Shown here in pieces: positions 55,824 to 64,000 of a DNA stretch of 64,000 bases. The position numbers and the translations under genes are program-made. The DNA comes from Agrobacterium cucumeris. GTDB lineage: Bacteria; Pseudomonadota; Alphaproteobacteria; Rhizobiales; Rhizobiaceae. The notes under the pieces were generated by a model. It was not told the DNA's origin and did not search any database. It worked only from the letters and a program-made list of their open reading frames with translations. The stretch covers positions 1,736,001 through 1,800,000 of the forward strand of contig NZ_CP080387.1 of assembly GCF_030036535.1 (NCBI RefSeq), written 5' to 3'. How positions within the stretch are numbered: position 1 is the stretch's first letter; every line of letters begins with the position of its first letter.

Positions 55824-57236
55824 TCAGACAAGCCGGAACAGCTTGCCCGGATTGAAAATATTATCCGGATCGAGCGACGTTTTGATGGCACGCATCACAT
55901 CCAGTGCATTTCCAGCCTCTTCGGCCAGAAAACTCATCTTGCCCTGGCCGATGCCGTGTTCGCCGGTGCAGGTACCGTCCATGGCAATCGCCCGGCGGTT
56001 GAGGCGGGCGACGAAAGCTTCGGTTTTCGCGACACTTTCGGCATCCTTGCCATCGAACAGAATAAGGACATGAAAGTTTCCGTCCCCCGCATGGCCGACG
56101 ATTGGCGCCAGAAAACCGTTTTCCTCGATGTCCCGCTGCGTTTCCACTACGCAATCCGCCAGCCTTGAAATCGGCACGCAGACATCCGTGGAAAGCCCGT
56201 CGAGGTCAGGCGCAAGCGCCCGCGATGCCCAATAGGCGTCATGCCGTGCCTTCCACAGCTTGTTGCGCTCGGCAGCATCGCCCGTCCAGCGGAAATCGAC
56301 GCTGCCGCATTCGGCCGCGATCTCGGCAAATTGCTGCGATTGCAGCGCCGCCGTTTCTTCCGTGCCGTGAAACTCCACAAACAGCGTCGGCTTTTCCGCG
56401 TAGTTCAGGCCGGAATAGGCGTTGCAGGCGCGCACCTGCACCTCATCAAGCAGTTCGATGCGGGCAACCGGAACGCCCATCTGGATCGTCATGATGACGG
56501 CATCACAGGCCGCCTTGATACTATCGAAGGTGCAGACCCCGCCGGCGATCTTTTCCGGTATGCCCTGCAGCCGCAGCGTGACCGAGGTGATGACGCCGAG
56601 CGTCCCCTCCGCCCCCACGAAAAGCCGTGTCAGATCGTAACCCGCAGACGACTTGCGGGCGCGGCGGGCCGTGCGGATTTCCTCGCCATTGGCGACGACG
56701 GCGGTGACGGCCAGCACATTGTCCTTCATCGTGCCGTAGCGCACGGCATTGGTGCCTGACGCCCGCGTCGAGGCCATGCCGCCGATCGAGGCATTGGCGC
56801 CCGGATCGATCGGGAAAAACAGGCCGGTATCGCGCAGGTAGACATTCAGGTCCTCGCGCGTCACGCCCGGCTCCACCGTCACGTCAAGATCTTCGGCATT
56901 CACCTCAATGATGCGATTCATCCGGCTGAAATCGATGCAGATTCCACCATTGGGCGCATTTACCTGCCCTTCGAGCGAAGACCCCGTTCCGAACGGAATG
57001 ACCGGCACCTTGTACTGTGCACAAGCCTTCACCACGGCCTTCACGTCATCAGCGTTTTCGGCAAAGACAACGCCGTCAGGCGCCTGCAGGGTCAGATAGG
57101 TGGTGGTGTGGCCGTGCTGTTCGCGAAACGCCTGCCCGGTCTGGAGCCTTTCGCCCAGTTGCTGCTTCAGCATCGCGAGCACCGAGGCAATACCTTCTTC
57201 GTTCCGCTTTCCCGCCACCACATCTTTCAGCGCCAT
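55824..57236 (-). CDS. FAD-linked oxidase, D-lactate dehydrogenase/glycolate oxidase type
   Basis: 470 residues. The N-terminal PCMH-type FAD domain has VIPFGTGSSLEGQVNAPNGGICIDFSRMN and IDPGANASIGGMASTRASGTNAVRYG. The C-terminal FAD-oxidase domain has VGHAGDGNFHVLILFD and CTGEHGIGQGKMSFL. This pattern is that of cytochrome-linked D-lactate dehydrogenases and GlcD. Neither glcE nor glcF adjoins it, so the D-lactate/2-hydroxy acid role is more likely. The start is the Met at 57236; seven extra upstream residues are possible. Confidence 0.9.
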   Translation of the reverse strand: MALKDVVAGKRNEEGIASVLAMLKQQLGERLQTGQAFREQHGHTTTYLTLQAPDGVVFAENADDVKAVVKACAQYKVPVIPFGTGSSLEGQVNAPNGGICIDFSRMNRIIEVNAEDLDVTVEPGVTREDLNVYLRDTGLFFPIDPGANASIGGMASTRASGTNAVRYGTMKDNVLAVTAVVANGEEIRTARRARKSSAGYDLTRLFVGAEGTLGVITSVTLRLQGIPEKIAGGVCTFDSIKAACDAVIMTIQMGVPVARIELLDEVQVRACNAYSGLNYAEKPTLFVEFHGTEETAALQSQQFAEIAAECGSVDFRWTGDAAERNKLWKARHDAYWASRALAPDLDGLSTDVCVPISRLADCVVETQRDIEENGFLAPIVGHAGDGNFHVLILFDGKDAESVAKTEAFVARLNRRAIAMDGTCTGEHGIGQGKMSFLAEEAGNALDVMRAIKTSLDPDNIFNPGKLFRLV

Positions 57237-57500
57237 CGTCTGTCTCCACCGCAACATCCGCCCGTAACGGAGCAGATCCGTTACGAAATTCCGTCAGGTG
57301 GTATGGGATAAGGTTAACGCTTTGTCCAGCCGATCAGCCGCCCGAACGGCAAGAACGAACTGCTACCGCCGCGGCTTCGTTGCTCGGCGTATTGCCAGCC
57401 CCGAGCAAGCTCCGCCCCGCATACACCTTATACGTGAATTTATTCATCGACACTCATAAATGCATATGAATTACAACCGGAATGCGGATCCTGGAAAAGC

Positions 57501-58433
57501 ATGTCCGCGTTCAAACATCAGGGTTTCAAGATGACTACAATTACAAGTCAGCCCTTCACCGCATCGAATTCTTTTCGGCCGCTGACCGAAAACATTTCCC
57601 CCGGAGACCAGGCAAGCTCCCCCTCACACGCCACGAAAGGCGTCGATCCTCTTACCGTGCTGCTTGCGTCCGACCTGGACAATGAAACCGGCGACCTCAC
57701 CTACGACAGGACAGGCAGGATCGAAAGCATGCCAGAGAAACGCAGCGCGGATGTTGAAAACGCAAAGGACAAATCAGGCGCAGAGGGCGAAACAGATTGG
57801 AAGGAAGAAATTATCCGAACCACCAGCTTTGATGTTTCCCCGGCCTCCAGCAGACGCGACATATGGGGAGAGGAATTGCGGTTCAATAAGGCTATCCACA
57901 TCCTAGGCGTACGGCCTCAAGATATTATTCGCAATTTCGTTCCAGAAGGCATGACCAAAGAGAGTGTGTATGAACTGACACCGGAGGCATATCAAGCTGA
58001 GCTAAGTAAAGCATACTACAACGCTTCGCAGCGCGAACAGAGGGAGAGTTGGGCATATCACGGCCGCGATTTCGACGCCTATGTGGCAGGCGTAGACAAC
58101 CCGGCCTATGCAGCCATGGGCGTTCCCGGAAGCATACAAACGCTTCAGAATGCAATCGATTTTTACAACAGCACGCACAAAACTGAAATTCAGAAGGTAG
58201 ATTCGGAAACTCTGACAGATAAACAGCGAGCAACTCGTAAAATGCTCGAAGACACCAGTAACTACTGGAAAAAACGCGCCAAAGACCAACTCGACCGGAC
58301 GATTTCCAGCCTGTTCAATAGCTATGACAGAATAGGGAACCTGATTGAGACGGACGCGAACGGCAGAGTCAGCGTCGGAGCCTTTGAACTGTCTTACAAA
58401 GGTGTCCAGATTTATCGCCCGAACGGGGATTAA
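57501..58433 (+). CDS. Uncharacterised orphan protein
   Basis: 310 residues from ATG at 57501, or 300 from ATG at 57531. More AT-rich than its neighbours, especially in its 3' half. The N-terminal 110 residues are low-complexity and Ser/Thr/Asp-rich. A conserved-looking core runs from about 115 to 300 (RDIWGEELRFNKAIHILGVRPQDIIRNF, ESWAYHGRDFDAYVAGVDNPAYAAMG). No signal, membrane helix or motif I recognise is present. It stands between the FAD oxidase and the RND operon, all separate units. It might be a secreted effector or phage-derived; I cannot tell. Confidence 0.6.
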   Translation: MSAFKHQGFKMTTITSQPFTASNSFRPLTENISPGDQASSPSHATKGVDPLTVLLASDLDNETGDLTYDRTGRIESMPEKRSADVENAKDKSGAEGETDWKEEIIRTTSFDVSPASSRRDIWGEELRFNKAIHILGVRPQDIIRNFVPEGMTKESVYELTPEAYQAELSKAYYNASQREQRESWAYHGRDFDAYVAGVDNPAYAAMGVPGSIQTLQNAIDFYNSTHKTEIQKVDSETLTDKQRATRKMLEDTSNYWKKRAKDQLDRTISSLFNSYDRIGNLIETDANGRVSVGAFELSYKGVQIYRPNGD

Positions 58434-58530
58434 TCAGCTGGCAGGTCTGCTTAATTCTGTCGGTGGCCTGAGAAAACAGGCTTCCGCTCAAGTTATGGCG
58501 AAACTCGCAACCGGTTTGCCCATCGCCTTC

Positions 58531-61500
58531 CTACTCGGCAGCAAGCAGCGGCTTGTCTTCCTCCAGCGCCTTGCGACGGGCTGCAAGTTCCAGTTCGCGG
58601 TGGAGGCGGATTTCCTCATCCGCCTGCGGCTTGGCGAAGCGGGCAATCAGCAGATAGGAGACCGGCGTGATGTATAGCGTCACCAGCGTCGCAAAACCGA
58701 GACCGCCGACGATGACCCAGCCGAGCGCGATGCGAGCTTCCGCACCTGCCCCCTGCGCCAGCACCAGCGGCACGCCGCCGAGAATGGTGGCGATCATCGT
58801 CATCATCACGGGGCGCAGACGGATGCTGGTGGCCTTTTCGATGGCTTCGCGCACGGTGGCGCCCTGATCGCGCAGGTGATTGGCGAATTCGACGATGAGG
58901 ATGCCGTTCTTGGCCATGACGCCGACCAGCAGCACGAGACCGATCTGACTATAGACGTTGAGGCTGGACCCGGTGACCAGCAGGGCGATGACTGCGCAGG
59001 CAAGGCCGAGCGGCACCGTGGTCATGATGATGACCGAACTCAGAACGCTTTCGAACTGCGCGGCGAGCACGAGGAAGATGATGGCGATGGCGAAACCGAA
59101 GGTCAGCAACATGCCGCTCGAATTTTCTTCAAGCGTCGCCGCTTCGCCGAGCGGCAGCAGGCGAGCGCCCGGCGGCAGCACGGATTGCGAAAGCTCATTC
59201 ACCTTTTGAAGGGCCTCACCAAGCGAAACGCCATCCTTGAGGTTGGCGGTAAAGCCAACGGAGGGAAGCTGCTGCTCGCGGTTCAGCTGCGGCGCGACCG
59301 CATTTTCCTTGAGCGTGGCAATAACCGACATCGGCACGATCTTGCCGTCGCCCGTTTTCAGGAAGACGTTTTCCAGATCGGTCGGATCGTTGATCGGCCG
59401 GGTCGAAGACAGGAGCCGTACGGGGATCGCATCGCCATCCACGAAGACATCAACGATCGAGCGTCCCTCCAGCAGCGACTGCATGGCACGCGACAGGCCG
59501 GTGATATCGATACCGAGATCCGACGCGCGTTCGCGGTCGATGGAGACGGAGATCTGCGCCTGATTGGGCTCGTTGTCGAAGCGCGGCGTGTCGAACAGGC
59601 CGCTTTCTTCCATGGAAAGCAGCAATTTCTGCGTCGCCGCCGTCAGCGCCGGATAATTGCTGCCGACCATCGCCATCTGCAACCCGTTGCCGGCGCCGCG
59701 AATTCTGAGGCTGTTCGGCTGCATCGCATTCCCACGCAGCGCCGGCACACTGTTGGCAGCGGAGGTAACGTCGGCAGCGATCTGGTTCTGCGTACGCTCA
59801 CGATCGGCCCAGGGGGCGAGCGTCAGCACCATGAAGCCGGTATTGGACGAACCGTTCATGCCGGTGATGGAGTAGATATTGCGGATTTCGCCACTGTCGC
59901 GCAGCGGCTGCAGGTTTTCCTCGATCCGCTGCAACTGGTCACGGGTATATTCGAGGCTGACGCCCTGCGGCGCTGTCACCCGCATCATGATCGAGGCGCG
60001 GTCTTCACGCGGCGTCAGCTCATTCTGGATCATGCCGAAGGCGATCCACGACAGGCCGGAGAAGATCAGCGCGACAACGATGACGATCAGCGGATTGTTG
60101 AGGCAGGCGGAAAGCGTTGACTTATAGGTGGAGGCAAAGACATTGCCGAACCAGGCGAGCGGCCCCGTCGGCTCCTTCAACCCTTCCTTCAGCATGCGTG
60201 AGGCGAGCATCGGGCAAAGCGTCAAGGCGACGATCGAGGACAAGCCCACCGCGAAGGCCAGCACGAAGCCGAATTCGCGGAACAGGCCGCCAAGCTGGCC
60301 GGGCAGGAAGGAGAGCGGAATGAACACGGCGGCAAGCGTCGCCGTCGTTGCTATGACCGCGAAGAAGACTTCCTGCGTGCCGAGAACGGCAGCGGCCCGC
60401 GGCCCCATGCCTTCCGTGCGGCGGCGCACGATGTTTTCCAGCACCACGATGGCGTCATCGACAACCAGGCCGGTCGCGAGAACGATGGCAAGCAGCGTCA
60501 GAATATTAATGGAAAAGCCAACCATATAGATGGCGACAATGGTGCCGATCAGCGCCACCGGCATGGTGATCGCCGGAATGAGAGTGGCGCGCCAGTCGCG
60601 CAGGAACAGGTAAAGCACCACGACGACGATAAGCGCGGAAAGTCCGAGCGCCAGTTCAACCTCGTGCAGTGCGCCTTCGATGAAGACGGCGTCATCGCTG
60701 GTCACGACGATACGCGTGCCTTCCGGCAGGTTGGCCGACATGGTATCAACAGCGGCCTTCACGCCCGTGGAAATACTGAGCGTGTTCGACTGCGCCTGGC
60801 GGATGACACCGAGACCGACACCCTGCACGCCATTGGAGCGCAGCGAGGTGGATTCATCATCTGCCCCGAGCATGACGGTTGCCACGTCCCTGAGACGAAT
60901 ATTGTTCTTGATCAAAAGATTGGAGAAGTCTTCGGGCTTCGTCAGGCTCGCCGTAGCGCGCACGACGATGTCCTGCGTCGTGCTTTTCAGCGACCCCGCC
61001 GGCACGTCAAGCGCAGCGCTGGCAAGCGCGTTCGAGACATCGGTGACCGTCAGACCACGGCTGGCGAGTGCCGCCTGATTGAGATCGACGCGGAAAACCT
61101 TTTCCTGATCGCCGTAAAGCTCCACATCCGCCACGCCATCAACGGCGGCCAGACGGTCGATGATCTCGTCATCCACCAGCTTGGTCAGGTCTTCCATGCT
61201 GAGTGTGGTCGAGGTGACGGCAAGGCGCATGATCGGCTGGCTGTCGGAATCCGCCTTGATGATCTGCGGTTCGTCGGCATCGTCAGGCAGCTGATTGGTG
61301 ACGCGGCCGATGGCGTCGCGCACATCATTGGCGGCGACGGCGAGATCGACATTATCGCCGAATTCCAGCGTCACGCGGCTGGTGCCGAATTGCGAATTGG
61401 ACGAGATGGACTTGACGCCACTGACACGGGCGACAGCACCTTCAATGGTCTGCGTCACTTCCTGATCAATGGTTTCCGGCGCGGCACCTTCATAGGTGGT

Positions 61501-61680
61501 CCTGACGCTGATCGTCGGCCGGTCGACATCGGGCAATTCGCGCACTTCGACGCCAACCAGCGCGGCAAGGCCGGCGACGACCAGCAGCGTGTTGAGAACC
61601 GCCGCCAGAATGGGCCGGCGCACGAACAGGGCAGTAAAGGCGAGCTTGGAATCCTGCCCGGAGGGTGGCTGCGTCGTCAT
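58531..61680 (-). CDS. RND efflux pump permease (AcrB/HAE1-like)
   Basis: 1049 residues with 12 membrane helices and two large periplasmic loops, the AcrB architecture. Marks include the N-terminal FVRRPILAAVLNTLLVVAGLAALV, VATGLVVDDAIVVLENIVRR with its conserved Asp pair for proton transfer, and LVGVMAKNGILIVEFANHLRDQG in the second half. It exports hydrophobic drugs or metabolites using the proton gradient. Its start overlaps the stop of the adaptor gene by 4 bp. No TolC-like outer membrane gene or local regulator is present. Confidence 0.95.
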   Translation of the reverse strand: MTTQPPSGQDSKLAFTALFVRRPILAAVLNTLLVVAGLAALVGVEVRELPDVDRPTISVRTTYEGAAPETIDQEVTQTIEGAVARVSGVKSISSNSQFGTSRVTLEFGDNVDLAVAANDVRDAIGRVTNQLPDDADEPQIIKADSDSQPIMRLAVTSTTLSMEDLTKLVDDEIIDRLAAVDGVADVELYGDQEKVFRVDLNQAALASRGLTVTDVSNALASAALDVPAGSLKSTTQDIVVRATASLTKPEDFSNLLIKNNIRLRDVATVMLGADDESTSLRSNGVQGVGLGVIRQAQSNTLSISTGVKAAVDTMSANLPEGTRIVVTSDDAVFIEGALHEVELALGLSALIVVVVLYLFLRDWRATLIPAITMPVALIGTIVAIYMVGFSINILTLLAIVLATGLVVDDAIVVLENIVRRRTEGMGPRAAAVLGTQEVFFAVIATTATLAAVFIPLSFLPGQLGGLFREFGFVLAFAVGLSSIVALTLCPMLASRMLKEGLKEPTGPLAWFGNVFASTYKSTLSACLNNPLIVIVVALIFSGLSWIAFGMIQNELTPREDRASIMMRVTAPQGVSLEYTRDQLQRIEENLQPLRDSGEIRNIYSITGMNGSSNTGFMVLTLAPWADRERTQNQIAADVTSAANSVPALRGNAMQPNSLRIRGAGNGLQMAMVGSNYPALTAATQKLLLSMEESGLFDTPRFDNEPNQAQISVSIDRERASDLGIDITGLSRAMQSLLEGRSIVDVFVDGDAIPVRLLSSTRPINDPTDLENVFLKTGDGKIVPMSVIATLKENAVAPQLNREQQLPSVGFTANLKDGVSLGEALQKVNELSQSVLPPGARLLPLGEAATLEENSSGMLLTFGFAIAIIFLVLAAQFESVLSSVIIMTTVPLGLACAVIALLVTGSSLNVYSQIGLVLLVGVMAKNGILIVEFANHLRDQGATVREAIEKATSIRLRPVMMTMIATILGGVPLVLAQGAGAEARIALGWVIVGGLGFATLVTLYITPVSYLLIARFAKPQADEEIRLHRELELAARRKALEEDKPLLAAE

Positions 61681-62843
61681 TGGCTGGCAACCTCTTCAGG
61701 CTTCGGCTGATTGTTGACGCGGACCGCGCCGTCTTCTCTCACACGCTGCAGACCCTCGATCACGACAGGCTCGCCCTCCGCCAACTCGGCCTTGACCAGA
61801 ACGGCATCGGGGTTGCGCTGCACGATCTGCACGCGCACCTTGTTCGACTTGCTGTCGGCAACGCGCCAGACATAAGAGCCTTCCGCATCCCATTGCACGG
61901 CCAGCGGATCGACCGAAGCATAGGTCTCCCCGGCAAAACGCATGGTAACACCGAAGGACATGCCGGCCCTCAGCTCATCCTTCTCATTGCCGAACTTCGC
62001 CCGGATGCGGATCGTCCGGCTTGCCTCGTCAACACGGTTATCGACGGCCTCGATCTCACCCTTGAAGGCCTCGCCGGGGCGGGAAATCGACGTCGCCTCC
62101 ACCGGCATGCCGACCTTGATCGCGGTTGCGAAGCGCTCCGGAGCCCAGAAATTGACGAGAATTTCAGAACGATCATCGATGCTGACGATGGTCGATTGCG
62201 TGGTAACGTTGTCGCCGATATTGGCAGCGACGATACCGGCCACGCCTTCGATGGGCGCGACGATGTCGCGGCGCTTGAGATTGAGTTCGGCAGTGCTCAG
62301 CGCAAGCTTGGCAGCCTCTTCGGCAATCTGCGCATCCAGCACGTCAAGCCGGGAAACCGATTTCAGGTTCTTGTAGGAGTTGGATTTTTCAACCGCGCTG
62401 CGCAGTGTGACCTGCGCCTTGTCGCGCTCGATCACCTGCTCCTCATCATCGAGCCGCGCGAGCACCTGCCCCTTCACGACGCGGGCACCGGAGGAGGTGC
62501 GGATTTCCGAAACGGTGCCGGAGGCCTGCGGCATGACGACAACCGACTGGATCGCCTCACCATTGCCAATGGCGTTCAGCCGGTCATTGACCGTACCTTT
62601 CTTGACGGGAGCCATGACCACCAGGGTCGCGTTGCTGTTGCCATGCGCGCCGCCGGCATTCTGGCCCGCTGGCGTGCCGGAGGCTCCGGCGCCGGATGCG
62701 GCAACCTCGATCGCACCGGCCGGCGTTTTGCCAAGCCCGATGGCAGCGAGAACATTGCGGGCATCGGGCGAATAAAAGCCCCAGAGACAGAGCCCCGCTC
62801 CCACCACGGCAACACTGACACCCACCTGTTTCCAGACCCGCAT
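61677..62843 (-). CDS. RND efflux periplasmic adaptor (membrane fusion protein)
   Basis: 388 residues from the ATG at 62843, behind CCGGAGAAATAC. A short N-terminal membrane anchor (VGVSVAVVGAGLCLWGFYS) is followed by the lipoyl-like domain (VVMPQASGTVSEIRTSSGARVVKGQVLARLDDEEQ), a helical hairpin and the beta-barrel (SIDDRSEILVNFWAPERFATAIKVGMPVEA). It links the inner-membrane pump to an outer-membrane channel. It overlaps the permease gene by 4 bp. Longer upstream frames are not supported. Confidence 0.93.
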   Translation of the reverse strand: MRVWKQVGVSVAVVGAGLCLWGFYSPDARNVLAAIGLGKTPAGAIEVAASGAGASGTPAGQNAGGAHGNSNATLVVMAPVKKGTVNDRLNAIGNGEAIQSVVVMPQASGTVSEIRTSSGARVVKGQVLARLDDEEQVIERDKAQVTLRSAVEKSNSYKNLKSVSRLDVLDAQIAEEAAKLALSTAELNLKRRDIVAPIEGVAGIVAANIGDNVTTQSTIVSIDDRSEILVNFWAPERFATAIKVGMPVEATSISRPGEAFKGEIEAVDNRVDEASRTIRIRAKFGNEKDELRAGMSFGVTMRFAGETYASVDPLAVQWDAEGSYVWRVADSKSNKVRVQIVQRNPDAVLVKAELAEGEPVVIEGLQRVREDGAVRVNNQPKPEEVASQ

Positions 62844-63069
62844 GTATTTCTCCGGTTGATCCGCGCAGTAAAATGGAGTTCCAAACCGAACCCTGTTGGA
62901 ACGTGCAAAGTATTCCCGCTCGCCTTGACGAAGGCAACGCACAAAACCGTTCCTTACGTAATTGTAATTTGTGATGAATTTTCGTCGGGACGCATGGCGC
63001 AACCGTTTCTGTCGCAAATCTCCGCCGATCGGTTACTCTAAAAGCCGAAAACCATTTCCGGAGGAAGCC

Positions 63070-63480
63070 ATGAGCACCGTGACGAAAGCCGAAAATCCCG
63101 AAGCCGACCCACGCGTCAAAGCGGTGTTCGATGATATCCGCACCACCCGCAAATCGGATTTCATCAATAATATGTGGCTCTACCTCGCCTTTGATCCTGA
63201 TCTCTTGGAAAAGACCTGGGCCGAGGTCAAGGCCGTGATGGCGACGCCTTCGGCGCTTGATCCCCTGGTGAAGGAAATGCTCTATATCGCCGTTTCCGTC
63301 ACCAATGGCTGCTCCTATTGCGCCCATTCCCACACGGCCGCCGCAAAAGCCAAGGGCATGACCATTGAACAACATGCCGATCTGTTGCGCATCATCGCGC
63401 TTGCAGCCAAGACCAACCAGCTTGCCGTGGCGCTGCAAGTGCCCGTTGACGCCGCGTTCGATGCCGACAGACGGGCTTGA
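63070..63480 (+). CDS. Carboxymuconolactone decarboxylase/AhpD-like protein
   Basis: 136 residues from the ATG at 63070 (after CCGGAGGAAGCC). The CxxC active-site pair is Cys81-Cys84 in TNGCSYCAHSHTAAA, the AhpD-type disulfide site with following His. Such proteins are small peroxidase-like or reductase partners, cytosolic. It is divergent from the RND adaptor and followed by uvrD after 102 bp. Confidence 0.9.
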   Translation: MSTVTKAENPEADPRVKAVFDDIRTTRKSDFINNMWLYLAFDPDLLEKTWAEVKAVMATPSALDPLVKEMLYIAVSVTNGCSYCAHSHTAAAKAKGMTIEQHADLLRIIALAAKTNQLAVALQVPVDAAFDADRRA

Positions 63481-63582
63481 GACGAAGAAAATGCCTTGGA
63501 ATAGGCGTTTTGACTGACGATACCGGAATAAAAGCAGAACACGGTTCTGGCCTTTATATCCCGAATCACTACATTGGGCCGC

Positions 63583-64000
63583 ATGAGCAACAGTTTTGAC
63601 GATATGCCGTTCTTCGATGAAGAACCCGCCGCACCGCGCAGGGCAACGAACAATGCCCCTTCGGAAAACGGCGGCGGGCTTGGCATTGCCGCCCGTGCCA
63701 TGGCGGCGCGCGACCAGACACGTGCCGCGCCCGATTATCTGTCCGGCCTCAACCCGGAACAGCGCGATGCCGTGGAAACGCTGGACGGACCCGTTCTCGT
63801 GCTCGCGGGCGCCGGCACCGGCAAGACGCGCGTTCTGACGACCCGCATCGCCCATATTCTGGCAACCGGCCGTGCCTATCCGAGCCAGATCCTTGCCGTG
63901 ACCTTCACCAACAAGGCTGCCCGCGAGATGAAGGAACGTATCGGCGTGCTGGTTGGCGGCGCTGTCGAGGGCATGCCCTGGCTCGGCACCTTCCACTCCA
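63583..64000 (+). CDS. uvrD: DNA helicase II, 5' part (3' end outside window)
   Basis: The first 139 residues are visible. The chain has an acidic extension of about 50 residues absent from the E. coli enzyme, then [30 protein letters not shown] with Walker A (75-82), and [12 protein letters not shown] and WLGTFHS, hallmarks of UvrD/PcrA/Rep superfamily 1A helicases. It unwinds 3'-5' and removes the nicked oligonucleotide in excision repair and mismatch repair. The gene runs past the window edge. Confidence 0.93.
   Translation, partial: MSNSFDDMPFFDEEPAAPRRATNNAPSENGGGLGIAARAMAARDQTRAAPDYLSGLNPEQRDAVETLDGPVLVLAGAGTGKTRVLTTRIAHILATGRAYPSQILAVTFTNKAAREMKERIGVLVGGAVEGMPWLGTFHS

Overview
The window is about 64 kb of high-GC, gene-dense alphaproteobacterial chromosome. 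It is most likely Agrobacterium or a very close rhizobial relative. The strongest pointer is a circularly permuted two-piece tmRNA gene whose tag reads ANDNNAKEYALAA. The tag type, the rhizobial palindromic repeats, an alpha-type SspB next to the tmRNA and the gene content all agree. I see no prophage, insertion sequence, CRISPR array or rRNA. One tRNA gene (Thr, UGU) is present. The window opens inside uvrB and closes inside uvrD, so both edge genes are partial.

Layout. 1-9 kb: the uvrB 3' part, small envelope and secreted proteins (lipoprotein, esterase, PRC-barrel, DUF922 putative protease), a J-domain protein, an NTF2-like protein, tRNA-Thr and a membrane diguanylate cyclase. 9-16 kb: an EEP-family nuclease/phosphatase, a three-gene Fe3+-type ABC importer, a 160-bp two-armed palindromic repeat, a PLP aminotransferase and a FucU/RbsD mutarotase. 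16-25 kb: an AT-rich orphan gene, ilvC with an upstream TetR gene, two divergent regulator/oxidoreductase pairs (HxlR-QorB and AraC-alcohol dehydrogenase), a type II NADH dehydrogenase, pdxJ and a MerR/LuxR-like hybrid regulator. 25-36 kb: a RecD-like helicase, an NAD-binding/DoxX-like protein coupled to a DUF2269 membrane protein, two ArsR+SRPBCC pairs, an ECF sigma/anti-sigma module with a small secreted protein, a LysE exporter, an aldo/keto reductase and an uncharacterised protein. 36-43 kb: the ilvI-ilvH operon with a readable attenuator, a HerA-type ATPase, head-to-head miaA and serB, a GNAT acetyltransferase and an SDR. 43-49 kb: thyA-folA, hflK-hflC and a DegP-type protease, all on the minus strand. 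49-52 kb: a DUF2853 protein, ssrA, sspB, DUF4169 and ribbon-helix-helix genes. 52-64 kb: a large AsmA-family protein, a FAD-linked oxidase, an orphan protein, an RND efflux pair, an AhpD-like protein and the start of uvrD.

How genes work together. Three branched-chain amino acid genes are split over two loci (ilvC; ilvI-ilvH). The ilvI leader encodes an 18-residue peptide with a run of Leu, Val and Ile codons, followed by a large hairpin and a terminator. A promoter fits such that the leader mRNA would start at or within about two bases of its AUG. ssrA and sspB lie side by side, so trans-translation tagging and the ClpXP adaptor that reads the tag are neighbours. thyA and folA overlap and form the thymidylate/folate pair. 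HflK/HflC and DegP form an envelope quality-control group. Several regulators have visible palindromes beside their genes: TACCGTACGGTA before the TetR gene, an 8+8 dyad between araC and adh, and two 16-bp copies at the second arsR gene.

No large undescribed system stands out. The most notable signals are the near-leaderless ilvI attenuator, a palindromic repeat translated in frame within uvrB, the MerR/LuxR-like hybrid regulator, the miaA/serB start-codon abutment, the alcohol dehydrogenase lacking two structural-zinc cysteines, and three orphan proteins with no recognised family.
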